A stretch of 64,000 nucleotides of DNA, taken from contig SIJG01000015.1 of the NCBI GenBank assembly GCA_023374025.1, forward strand, positions 2,185,638 to 2,249,637, given 5' to 3'. The position numbers and the translations under genes are program-made. Below are positions 35,271 through 46,800 of this stretch, in pieces. The stretch's first letter is position 1. Every line of letters begins with the position of its first letter. Under the pieces are notes generated by a model that worked only from the letters and a program-made list of their open reading frames with translations, did not search any database and was not told the origin of the DNA. This stretch comes from Heterodera schachtii (lineage: Eukaryota; Nematoda; Chromadorea; Rhabditida; Heteroderidae).

Positions 35271-35711
35271 CCTTTAAGCAAAGATATAGCATGTTTTGTC
35301 GAAAAGTCGGAGCCTGGGAAGCGCTACATCGCCAAACTCTGTCTCAACTCACTCTGGGGCCGCTTCTCCATGCGGAACCTCCTCTCCAAAGCAATAATTG
35401 ATAACGACGAAAGCCTAATTCATCAGTATACAGAAGACAAAAAGATTGAGCTAATCGACTTGGAAATGATGGACGAAGACAACGACGTATTCATGCTCAC
35501 CTACAAGCCGAAGGAGGCAGTTCGTTGACGAAAACAAATACTCCAATGTAGTCATCTCCCTCTTCACGACATCAATGGCGCGTCTCTACCTCTACGAAGC
35601 TCTGAAAAAAGTGGCCGACACCCCCGGATGTGAAATTCTCTACTTTGACACGGACAGCATCATCTACGTTCACCCCGAGGACAACGACCCACTCCCGACA
35701 GGAGTCGCTTG
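35271..35711 (+). pseudogene. Maverick/Polinton-type DNA polymerase B fragment, frameshifted
   Basis: The first frame (35271-35527) carries KRYIAKLCLNSLWGRF, which matches motif B (KxxxNSxYG-like) of protein-primed family B polymerases. A second frame beginning about 35519 carries ARLYLYEALKK and then YFDTDSIIYV, which matches catalytic motif C (YxDTDS). A single frame change near 35520-35528 separates them. Only the palm region is left: no exonuclease domain, TPR2 or terminal-protein region is visible, and TGA closes the second frame at about 35711. The GC-rich codons contrast with the surroundings. The gene is a dead remnant of a large self-replicating DNA transposon (or a related virus-like element), clipped upstream by the 219-bp MITE. 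Confidence 0.75.
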
Positions 35712-35715
35712 ACCA

Positions 35716-36582
35716 TCAGTTTGCCGGGCACATTCTCGTACTTGAATTGCTCGCCCACTTTGATTTCCACATTTTCTGTAAAAATTATAAAAATAAAATT
35801 TTTCTGTATTTAATAGTTTAAAATATATTTCATTTAAATTAATTAATAATTTTTACATAATTTCGCTCCTTTTCAAAGGCGATCAGCATTTCAACTGCTT
35901 CGGAGCCAAGGAAATTGGGTTGTGTTTCCCAAGTTGCATCAGCAACTCCAAAACCGACCCACCGAACTAACCATTCATCTATTCCGGATGAAAGGTTAGT
36001 TCGGTGGGCCAGAATATTGTCGAACTAAAATGGAAAAAATAAATAAATGATTTGTTAAAAATGTTTTAAATGAACAAATGTTTTGTAATTATTTGTAAAA
36101 AAATAATAGAAAAAAATAAAAATTATCAAGAATATTACAAAAAACTTTTTGGATTACCTCAAAAACATCATCGTCTGTGCATTGTGGGTTCGCAACAGCC
36201 TGTCCTTGTGTTTGTTTTTGCAGCGGTAAAGGAAAAGCAGCCAACGGCTCCGTAATAGCTGGTTGATTCTGAATCAAAGGGAAAATGCATGAAAAATAGA
36301 AATTTTTTGATTACTGTAGATACCGTTTCAAAATAATTTTCCAATTCATGGAAATCAAATGACAGTGGACTTGGCGTCTAGTGATCAAAGATGGGCTGAG
36401 CCAAAAAATTGAAAATTAAAGCAGAATTTTGAAAATAATTTTTAATTTAAATTACTGGGATTGGGTCAATTTCCATTTCGTTTTCGATTATTTTGTCTAA
36501 ATTAATCAAAATAATTTATGTAATTGAAAAATTTGTTTTTACCAAAAGAAAGAAATTGTAAAATTGACGGCGAAATGGACAT
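35716..36582 (-). CDS. chromodomain protein, complete six-exon gene, about 157 aa
   Basis: Exons in transcript order: 36543-36582, 36456-36496, 36324-36377, 36158-36268, 35857-36024 and 35716-35775. All are GT-AG with matching phases (1,0,0,0,0). ATG is at 36580-36582 and TGA at 35716-35718. The chromodomain spans the exon 4-5 junction: DDDVFE/FDNILAHR, DEWLVRWVGFG, ADATWETQPNFLG and EMLIAFEK. It keeps the expected aromatic cage positions as F, W and F. Chromodomains bind methylated histone tails, so a nuclear, heterochromatin-related role (HP1/CBX-like, or a domesticated chromo-integrase tail) is likely. The N-terminal 80 residues are P/Q-rich linker without a domain, and no chromoshadow domain is present. 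The last exon lies directly beside the polymerase relic and may have been co-opted from it. An alternative frame in that exon also looks protein-like, so the last 20 residues are uncertain. Confidence 0.75.
35958..36008. repeat. perfect 15-bp inverted repeat inside the chromodomain exon
   Basis: CCCACCGAACTAACC (35958-35972) and GGTTAGTTCGGTGGG (35994-36008) are exact reverse complements around a 21-nt loop. The hairpin lies within coding sequence for the first strands of the chromodomain and would form in the mRNA. Confidence 0.85.
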
Positions 36583-37035
36583 CTCAAGTAAAATTTGGAG
36601 TATTAGGTTAAAGAATAGGAAAGGGCCTAGCATTTTCGGTGCTTAAATAGGATTTAAAATTTAATTTAGTTAATGAAAAGCCTAAAATTTTCGGTAAACA
36701 TCATTTTGGGAGGGCAAAAGTGTGAAGTGCGCAGGGAATTACATCCACAAAGGGTAAAATGTGGTTAAAATGAAATATTTCGTTTGTTGTCCCGCTAATT
36801 ATCCTTTGAAAATGGCCCGCCTCTCTCCTAAAGGCCATTTTGCCGGTCAGCGCAGCACAAAAGGGCACTTCAACCAGCACCGCTTAGCCTATTTTCGGCT
36901 TTGTTTTGCACATTTAGATGAAAACCCTCATCATTTTCATTATTTTTATTTATTTTATATTGTTTATTCTTTATTTTCTATTTCTATTAATATTTTATTT
37001 TTTACTTTTTAGGTTTTTTAAATATTTTTTAAAAA
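36583..37035. promoter_or_regulatory. upstream region of the chromodomain gene
   Basis: A GC-richer stretch without a credible exon. It holds AAAATGGCC and GGCCATTTT arms near 36808-36842 (hairpin). Directly before the ATG the minus strand reads TTTTACTTGAG, which could serve as a trans-splice acceptor. The role as promoter is inferred from position only. Confidence 0.3.
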
Positions 37036-37278
37036 TTTCACCTCCTCAGGGATTTAATTTTCACCTCTTCAGATATTTTTTTTAATTTTACCTCCTCTGG
37101 GATTTAATTTTCATCTCCTCTGGTTTTTTTCACCTCCTCTGGGATTTAATTTTCATCTCCTCTGGTTTTTTCAACTCCTCAGGGATTTAATTTTCATCTC
37201 CTCTGGTTTTTTTCACCTCCTCAGGGATTTAATTTTCACCTCTCAGATATTTTTTTCATTTTACCTCCTCTGGGATTG
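37036..37278 (+). repeat. tandem repeat, about 42-bp unit (CACCTCCTCTGGGATTTAAT)
   Basis: GGGATTTAATTTTCAYCTCC, followed by TCTGG, a T run and CACCTCCTC, recurs about five times with small length differences. CACCTCCTC and CATCTCCTC alternate within each unit, so a shorter half-unit of about 21 bp probably preceded it. Low divergence suggests recent expansion. Confidence 0.8.
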
Positions 37279-39911
37279 TTATATTTATTATAGATGTTTT
37301 TTAAAGGTTAAAGTTTGGTACTGAAACGTCCCTTTCCACTGGGACTGAAATGGCGGGGCTGAAAATTAAGGGCGAAAATCTGCATGGGTACTAACTACTT
37401 ATGTTATTTATAAAATAATTTTATTTTTATTTTGCAAAAATCATTTTTTTGGCTTAACTCCCTTGATCCAATTTGCTGTAATTTTGTAGGTGTAACCAAG
37501 CTTGGTATCCATATTTATTTTATGCAGAGCTTTTAACTGAGAAAAATGATTATAATAATATTTTTTTATGTTTGCTTATTTATATTAAAGCATTTATTAT
37601 CCTTTTTATAAAGTATGTATTGTTAATTGTAGTTTTTAATGTGTCATTTTAAAATGAATTTACTTTTAATGTAATAACAGTTAACATGTCAAATATTGTA
37701 TTTATTTTTTATCATCGGAATATGTTCAATTATTTTTAAAAAGCCGTAGCGTAGTGGTAGCAATTTTTCAAACTGCTTAGAACGGCGATTATGTTTAAAT
37801 TTGACATTTTATCACTTTACATTTTATTAAAATTTATAGTTATTATAATTTAAAAGTTATATTTATTTTTCATTATAAGAATATTTTAACAAAACATTTT
37901 TTATCAATATTTTTGGTTTTATCATTTTCTTGAATTTACACCGGTTGTTTTGTTGATCTGAAAAAGGATCTTTTTTTACAAATAATTTGCTACCAGAAGT
38001 TTAAAATTTAATTCTAAAATGTTTGAGAAATTGTTTTTAATAGAATAATTTTAATTATTCATCGCTCTTTGGATTTTTTTTTGTTTTTTAATGAATACTT
38101 TATGAATATTTTTTATTTTGATCTTGTTGATCTACAAATTAAATTGGGTCTAAAAATTTTTTTAAAATTAATATTACAAAAAAATCAATATTTTTGATAT
38201 ATTTTAATTAATTGACACATTGTTTGTTTACTTTCTTTAAATTAAAAATTATTAAGTGTGAATTGCCGGCGTTGAAAATTATAAAGCCCTTTTTGATGGC
38301 TTTTTATAACGGCTCAGCGCAGCTTTGTTTGTACTTAGAGTTGAATAACCGCCTTATTTGGGCCCAAATATCAAGACCCTTCTAGTTCTATTTAAACTCA
38401 TAAAATTAAAACATGAACAGAAACAGACCGAGCATTGAAATGATACATAATATGACAATGGATCATAAAGAATATTAATGAGCCCAGCAAAATATGTATT
38501 CTTCCGACTCAAATGTCGGTTGGGCCTTTTTATCGGTTATACTATATCAATTTTTTAAATTAATTTTCATTCATTTCGGATAATATAAATTCATCCTTTT
38601 GTTTTTTGATGCTGCAATATTTTTAAATTACCACTAAAAATATATAATTTTTGCCCCATTTTTAAATGCAACATTGCGTATATCTATTGTTTTTCAAAAT
38701 TTTGTGTTTACTATTTGTTGTGTGCCTTTTTCTGTATGATTTTCAATTAAAACGTTTTAAATTTTTCTTTGTCATAAAGCGTTAAAATTCGGCGAGTTAC
38801 TCAATAATTTTAATTCATTTTTAAATGCAGTTTTGTTATTAATCATTATTCGTTCATGTGATAAATTTTATCATTTAACTAGTATTTTTATTTGATTACA
38901 TGAATAAATATTTAATTATATTTATTTTTATTATTTCTTTCATTTTATTTTATTAATTAATTTTTTCTTTGTAAATAAATGAATCGCATTATTGTCAACT
39001 TAATGAATCAGCCAGCTTCTTTTATTCATAGCAGATCATTTTATTGCCTTCATTATGTTAAAAAAATTTTCTGTAATTAAATTATTTCATTCATTACTTC
39101 TTTTATTCATTTGGTTTAATGTTAAAATATTAATTGAAATCACTTATTTATTTTTATCAATTAACAATTAAAAATCTTAAAAAGAATGCAAGTAAATAAA
39201 AAATTTAATTAATATTTTTTCTTCATTTTATTTATTTACTTCTTGAATTTTATACTTTTCATTTTCTTAGAAAGCTTTCAATCGGTGATGCTGCATCTTT
39301 TTAGAATTAACCTAAAAATATACATAATTTTTTGTTATTTCTAATGCATTATGAATAGATTTAATCTTTTAATAAATATTTTTACTATTTTTCAGAATTT
39401 TGCACCTAAAAATCCTGGCTATACAAAATTAACCTTGTTTGACATATATTAACTTACAATTATTTGAAATTATTCATTCAGTACTAAAAATTTTGAATCA
39501 ATTATGTTTAATTTACTTAATATTAAATCACGCTAGTTTTAATTTCAACCTTTTAATTCGTTCATTAGTTTAGCTATTTAAAATCACGCACTTAGCCCCA
39601 ATTTCGCAGCCTTCTTTTATTTGGGCTTTTTTAAAATTCTCTAAGTTGTTTTTTTATTCGCGTTTGTATGAGTATCAACTGTTATTTCAACTATTCTATT
39701 CATTAGAATTAAAAGAAGAATAGAAATATATAATTATGCATATTCGGTTCTCTTTTTCAATTCATTTTATTTAATTTCAGCTTATTTTATATGATTATTA
39801 TTTATAGTTTTGTTAAATGATAAAAATAAATGCATAACAATACTGAAATAATATTTAAATTTTTAGTTCACATTTATGTCAACTTCTCTTTCTTTATTTT
39901 TATTCTTGCAA
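37279..39911. other. T-rich non-coding stretch with a tRNA-like relic
   Basis: No gene supported. At 37744-37806, GCCGTAGCGTAGTGGTAGCA resembles a tRNA 5' half with an A box, and GTTTAAATTT downstream resembles a B box in which C and G have changed to T and A. No cloverleaf can be drawn, so it is at most a tRNA or SINE pseudogene. Confidence 0.35.
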
Positions 39912-40432
39912 ATTGATTTTTTCAATACATTGTGGTTTCTTAAATCATGAAAACCATTTGTACCGAATATTTCCGTTAGGCATACGTTTTTACATTTATC
40001 ATTTAAATTTTTAAGCCATTAAAGGAAATTTTTAATATCAGTTTAATATTCATGTCAATTTTTAATTTATGTTGTTTCTTGGTTTTGACTAGTTGTTTTA
40101 ATTTATTTGGTTAATTTTTAAATTTTATTTAAGTAATTGATAAATAATTTTAGTCGGTAATTGTTTTAATGTATTTTTGACCATTTTCAATTACTTTTTT
40201 TTTGCGCATCTATCTTTCATCTTGAAAAATTAAATTAATTTTAATTGGAAAATTTTTAAATACACATTCATAATTTTCTAAAATGACCAAAAAATTAATG
40301 TTTTTATCTTTGGTCTTTTTTAAATTAATTATTTCTTAATTTAGTAAATTTAAGATATAATTTATAAAAGAAGACGAATGAATAAATGTTTTATCATTTT
40401 TATTAAATAATATATGATTATTTGTTTTATGC
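39912..40432 (+). repeat. dispersed repeat family, copy 3
   Basis: It shares TTTTTTCAATACATTGTGGTT, TTTAAATTTTTAAGCCATT, TTTTGACTA, then ACACATTCATAATTTTCTAA, AATGACCAAAAAATTAATG and TATATGATTATTTGTTTTAT with copy 1, in the same order. It lacks the 5' motifs present in copies 1 and 2. The family core is therefore at least 750 bp. Confidence 0.65.
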
Positions 40433-42934
40433 AACGCGCAATGATATTTCTCATAAAAAATTTCTCCCTTTCTATTTATTCACTTATTTTAACTGATTAT
40501 CATTGTGATTATTATTTTTTTAAATCACATCAAATTAATTTATATAATTTTTTTTGTGATATAACGACAAAAGTTTGTGGCCCTGCTGACACCTGATTTT
40601 AAATGCATTCCTAATTTTAAGAACTTCAATTAAAATATTTTTTATTTTTTCAATATATCATTAATTTGAAATTTATAGATTTCATTATTGTATTTTTAAA
40701 ATACTTTTTTAATATTATTTTTAAAATTATTAAAAATATAAAATGGATCTTATAATAATATTTTAAAACATTTCATTTTATACTTGCGTTTTCCGAATTT
40801 GCTCTCGTCAAATTGTACGATCTTATTTAGGCCGCCGATTTGTCCTCGCTCATCCTCCCTACAATGTAAGGGTCTACGACCATTTCGCGACAGTAATTGT
40901 ACCTATTTTCCTTACACGCAAACAATATGCCGACTGATTGACTTAACTCTTTCTTAGTATTAATTTTTATATATATTGTTTTAGATTATCAAATCTTAAA
41001 AATTTCTTCATGAAAAAAGAAATTGATAATTATATGAATAAAATAATTGTTGTCGACCAAGTTTTATTTCTTTTCATGTAGTGTCGAATTGTAATTTTAA
41101 CTACTCCTTTATTTTGACAGAACCATTTTAATACCTTTTTCGATGATCATTTCTGTAATTGGTAATTTATTGTTCATTTTAATCATTTTATGCGTTTGAA
41201 TATTTTTAAAACCAATTCCTTTTTGTGTATCCAACCTTCATTTTTGAAAATTAAATCATGTTTCAATAATTAAAAAATTGATTGGTCCATTTAAACACAT
41301 TTTACAGAATTAATAAACTAAATTTAAAAATAGCCTAATTTGGAAATGTGTGCCTTAATAGTGAAAATACACAAAAGAATTTAATTTTATAATATCATTG
41401 AAATACTTCAAATAAATCGCGAAAGAAAATTTCTTTTATTTAGATTTAGTTTTGTTGTTTTATGCTTTTTTCTTTTAATTTCAAGTGAAAAAAGGAACAC
41501 TAAAGTTAATTAAATAAAATTACAATTTTGAGGTTTTTTGGTAATTTTGAACTAATTTTTCTATATCTTTTTTTCTTGTCAAATAATTATAATTTGGCAC
41601 AACATGTGAAGCGATTTCAGCTACAACACAATGCCGCCAACATTTGATGATTTGTATATGCAAATTCATTTGCATAAACAATTTTTACTTTCACGGTTCT
41701 TTAGATAATTTATAAATTTAATGTTTAATTATGATAATTTCTAAATCAACAGATGATAAAATATTTAATTTTCTTATTTATACATAGAAAGTAAATATGC
41801 ACCGTTAGGGATTCAGCATTTTAAATTTTCCATTTTACTTTCTATCTTTATTTTTAATAATTTTTAATAAAATTTTTATTTATAAATTTTAATCATATTT
41901 CTCCCAAATACGAAATAATTTCTCATGCTTGCATTTCTTGGCTTGGCGCAACAGCTCTTGTTTATTTTTTATGAGGTAATCATATTGACTAATCAGTTTA
42001 TATATATATAATTGAATTACTTTTTATATTAAAATATTATGATCTATTTCGCTCGTCAAGTTTTTTCTATTTCCATAATTCAAAAGTTATAAACGGAAAT
42101 CCGCAAAAGTAATCATTTGGAGCGATTAAATTTATCCGTTTCATTTATTTATTTAAATAATTTAGCCTTTGTTAAATATTTAAAAATTTCGGTCGCAGTT
42201 CTTCTTTTTTTTATCGCAGGTCTTCTTGCAATTTCAAAGAATATTAATCTTATTTAATCTTTTCATAATCTTTTAAAATTATTTTCATGTCGGTTAATAA
42301 AATTTTGTTTAAATAAAGTCGATGTGCCATTTTCTCTCTCGCTTTAATTTGACTTTTAATTATTCTGAATGAGTATCATCTTCATTATTGCATTTTATGT
42401 TGCTGACATTCAATTTATTTATTGCCATTTTTACTCTTCTAGATTTATGATATGTTATTATGAATTCTTGTTCCTTATATTTGTTTGTTTATAGGAAATA
42501 GTCTCTTTTTTGTAAGCTTTTACAATTTACAATGAATTTTTGTTTATTATATTTTATTAATTAGAAATGTTTAATGGAATTAATTGTTTCTTGTCCGCGA
42601 ACGGTGGTTTATTTTCCATAGCTTTTTTCCTTAATAATTTAGGATGGCATTGTTGTAAAGTTTGAAATGTTATTTTGGATTTTCTTTGATTTTTAAAATT
42701 TTTTTTTGTTAAGAATAAATTTTTATTTTTTTATTGCGTTTTATTTTATGTAGAATTATAAGTATTTTTATAAATTAAAAAGATTCATCTTTTCATTTTT
42801 AATTATGATCTTATTTAAAAATCGAAGTGAAATTAAAAGATGACTTAGAAATAATATTAATTTACGCTGCAAAATATTTATTTTGTGAGAGATTTTTGGA
42901 TCGGCCTTCCATGCTTAATCTAATAAGTGCACAC
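40433..42934. other. T-rich non-coding stretch
   Basis: No supported gene. A GC-richer island at about 40790-40930 encodes on the minus strand only a short MVVDPYIVGRMSEDKSAA-type frame without partner exons; it could be a relic of a mobile element. Confidence 0.45.
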
Positions 42935-43801
42935 CAGGGCTGTTGCAAGTTTCGCTTTTCGCCTTTCGCTATTTCGCTTTTTCGCTTTTTTGGGGCCTTT
43001 CGCTTTCGCCTTTTCGCTTTCGCTTTTTTGATGAAAAGCGAAAGAAAAGTACACCCCTAAAGATTGGGTTTTTAAAATAAACAAATGCATTTTCGTGGGA
43101 GAAAAGGCAAAAAATTAACACAAAATTTTTACCAAATTTTTATGAAATAAAGTAAAAATTTGCTTTTGTTTGTTAATCTGTAGTTTGGTGTAGTGGTTAG
43201 TGCAGCAACCTTGACATTATTTTCTGTCAAGAGTTCGATACCGCTTGACGGCTTCTTTTTTAATTTAATTTTTTTTAATTTCAAAATTCGCCTGGCGCTA
43301 CCTATCGGCATCGCCGGGCCCAAAAATAGTAATTATTCAAAAAAAATCTCTCAAAATTGCAAAAATCTATAATTTTTTGGACAAATATGTTAACAGATCC
43401 ATCCAAATTTTCAAAATTTTTCCCGGCGGCGCCGCCCCCACCCCTTGTTTCCGAAAATGTTTTTGAAAAGCGCACCGCTAAAATTGTAAATTTTTTGAGT
43501 CTCGATTTTCAAAAAATGAAATATGCGTTTTATAAATTTCTATACAAAAATCTACGATAAAAAAGAAATAAAAATAAAAGCAAATAAACAGAACAGTTAA
43601 GCACAATAAAAGGTGAATTTTTTAGTCTTTTAAATTCATCTAATTGTTGGAAAAAATTTCGCCTTTTCGCCTTTCGCCTTTTCGCTTTTTCGCTTTTTTT
43701 AGGCATTTCGCTTTCGCCTTTTCGCTGTCGCTTTTTATTTTGGTTTCGCTTTTTTCGCTTTTCGCCTTTCGCTTTTTATTTTTCCCTTTGCAACAGCCCT
43801 G
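42935..43801. mobile_element. hAT-like non-autonomous element with CGCTTTTCGC arrays, 867 bp
   Basis: The ends are perfect 14-bp inverted repeats, CAGGGCTGTTGCAA at 42935-42948 and TTGCAACAGCCCTG at 43788-43801. CAGGG-type termini are characteristic of hAT elements. Flanking 8-mers GTGCACAC and ATAGACAC match at 5 of 8 positions, consistent with a decayed duplication. Each end carries an array of TTTCGC/TTTTCGCC motifs, but these run in the same direction at both ends rather than inverted. There is no transposase. The interior holds a tRNA-like segment and a CCTATCGGCATCGCCGG module also found in the element at 7897-9020. Confidence 0.8.
43183..43260 (+). ncRNA. tRNA-like (possible SINE head) with pol III promoter boxes
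   Basis: TTGGTGTAGTGGTTAGTGCA fits an A box, AGTTCGATACC fits a B box about 50 nt downstream, and CTTTTTT follows as a possible pol III terminator. Between them CTTGACA and TGTCAAG form a perfect 7-bp stem around an 8-nt loop, where an anticodon arm would lie. Acceptor and T stems do not pair properly, so it is not a functional tRNA gene. It sits inside the hAT-like element, suggesting a SINE insertion or capture. Confidence 0.4.
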
Positions 43802-46800
43802 ATAGACACATCGGTTTAGGCAGAAGAATAAATTATATATTTGATGATGAAGAAGAAACAATAATAAAAAATATATTTCGCAGAAGATAAATGCATTTTT
43901 AAAATGATAAAGCTAAGAGTAAATAAATTTAAATTTATATTTTAAAAATACAAGGTAAATTATTAAACCAAAACATTAAATTTCAAATAAGATACTATTC
44001 TTTGATACTCAACGATAAAAAAAATATTATTTAGTTTTTATAATGAAATAATAACAAAATGATAAAAAATAATAAAATTGTTATTAACAATTAATATACT
44101 TTTTTTTTTGAAATTCAAATTGGATTAAAATTTACAACAATAACGAACATCTTATTAGAGAATTAACATAAAAACTTAAGGCATCGCAAATAACAAAGTT
44201 AAGAATTAATTTGATGATTATTTAAATTAATAATGAATTTGCATTCTTTTCAATTTTTAAATTTATAAATAATAAGAAAACAATCAAATTCCAATAAAAC
44301 ATAAATATTTATCTATTTCTGATTAATGGTATTTAAACAATAATTTATTTTTATTATATTTTAAATTATGAATTTTTTTGTATATTTCCTAACTTCTAAA
44401 TTTAATATGCTTTTTTATCTTGTCTCCTTCGATGTTTTCTTCGAAACTTCATTGTCTTTGCTTTGTTATTATTTTTGATTGCACTTTTATTTGTGTATTT
44501 TTCCTTTATTTTATTTGGAATTTCAAGTTTATTATATTATTGATCTGTAAAATAATTGAATATAATTCAAAAATTTTCTTCATTACTTGGACTCTTGAAA
44601 TCGTTATACTTTTTTAAATCATATCTAGAATTGAGTTATACACGGTTTATGTTTTCTATTATAAATATTTATTAATGATAATTAAATAGTTAGTTATTAG
44701 TTTATTAATAATAACTGCTATATTATAATTTTATAAAACAGAAGTAAGAATATTTTATTTTTTGTTCAATTATAATTTTCTTAACATCATTATTTTATTT
44801 TAAGCTTATTTAAAAATATTATTGATTTTATTATTTCCTTTAATTATACTAGAATTTATTTAACCTTTGACAATCATTTCTTTTACAAGACAAAAAAACT
44901 CTCGTTGTTTTCAAATTTGTAAAAGTGAAAGGCATCCGTGATTTTATTTTATACACATTATTTTATATTTACGCTTTTATTTTCATAAAAAACTATTTAT
45001 TTTAACGCAATTAATAGATATATTTGTTATTTAAAACCTTCCTTTAGAATTTTCATGCCCCCTTTCGGGTGCTTATACTTTAATTTATATTTATTTTAAA
45101 AAAGTCGCGTTAATAAAATTATTTCTTCATAGCCACGTATTCCAAAATTTCTTTTGTATGTTGTTGTCTTGAATATGTGACAATTCTTATTTTTTGGAAT
45201 TTTTACCAAGCCAATGCTATTTTAATGATTATTTTTAAAAAATAACATGAAAATGCAAGAAAATGGTCAAAGGCCTGAAGAATTCCTCTTGTAGGTTGCA
45301 ATGAAATACAAATTAATGTTTAATTATTTTGAAAATTTTATTGATAATCACTAATATTCTTTAAATGTTCTAAATTTAAGCCCTTCTTTCATTTTTTTGT
45401 TTTTATTTATTTTTGTTAAATTTTCTTTAAAATTTTATTAAAATTTTCACTTGGTATGTCGCGACTGCGCGAAAAAAAGAATTAAAATAAAAACCTTACA
45501 AATATTTAATTAAATAAAATAACACTGAAATTATTATTTTTTATTTATTGTGAAATTAATGTCTTTCTTATCTGTAGTTATGATTATTTAATAAAGTCAT
45601 TAGCCTAATTTATTATGCTTTCAATAGTTATTTTATGCATTCGAAGTTATATTTTCTTTTACAGTTACAAACCATGAAAGAAACATTATAGTAGAAAAGT
45701 TTCAAGTTTTACCATTGATAAGAAATTCCGTATTATTTTGATATTTATTTTTATGAAACTTTTTAATTTATCAATTGTTAATAAAATTTCTTAAAATATT
45801 AAATTTCATATTAATTTTTTTTAAATTTTGTGAATTTTTTCGCTGTGTCAACTTCAAATACAAAAAGATTTCGTTAATTAGCAATTTTAATTTATTTCCA
45901 AGTCCAATTAAGCTTCCAGTTAGGCGCATGGCGTAGAACTGACGAAAGCAGAGCAGCGTGGCGTTGGAGTTGTTGGTTCGCTTAATTTATTAGTTGCTTT
46001 TTTGTCACAGTATGTAACGGCGATTTTGGAAAAGTCATTTCAAATTTAAAAAATTTTTTTGAAATTCTTATATCACAATGTTTTTTATAATACCTTATAA
46101 AGTTAAGATTTATATTTAAAATGTATATAATTTTTTAAACTTAATTTTGACGACAGATAATTCCGATGTTTACTTTTGTCTTTAGGACTTTTTATTCAAT
46201 TCAATTTACATTTTCTCTTTAAATGTTTATTTTATTTTTTTTGATCAACACTGATGAATGCTAAATTAATCAATTTAAAATCTCTTTATTTAGTTATTCA
46301 TTGGTTTTCTTTTATAAAATTTATATTTTATTTTAGAGAGTTGGTCTTCGGTAATAAATATTTTTTGAATATCATGTAGTCAAACGACAAGTTTCATGAA
46401 TTTAAATTTAAATTGTCTATTTTTATAAAAAAGAAGATATTTATGGAGTATAACTGTACAATTTTTTTGAATAACCAATTTGGCGGTAAAGAAAAATCAG
46501 AATTTAAATTAAAAGAAAAATTAAAATTCATTAAGTTAATAAGACCGGAAAACTGGAACAAAATCAGAAAAACTAGAACAAAATCAAATAACAAAGTTAC
46601 AGCAAAACAATATTAAAATGTATAAATTAGTTTTTTAACAATTCCCAAAGAAATTATTCCAACTGATAAAAATCCAACTAGATCTAAATTAAAGAAAAAA
46701 ATGATAATATTTTTCGTATATTTTTTAGCTTTTTATTAATTTAAAAAGAAAGCATTAAAGTTTTCTATAAAAAAATAAAATAAAAAGTGTTTTTATCTTT

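Noticed and set aside
35630..35821. Plus-strand 63-codon frame
   Set aside because: It is a shifted reading of the DNA polymerase relic that runs into the chromodomain gene's last exon; the catalytic motif YFDTDS lies in another frame.
43357..43861. Frames of 67 and 73 codons across the hAT-like element
   Set aside because: They derive from the TTTCGC arrays and the GC module; no transposase motif is present.
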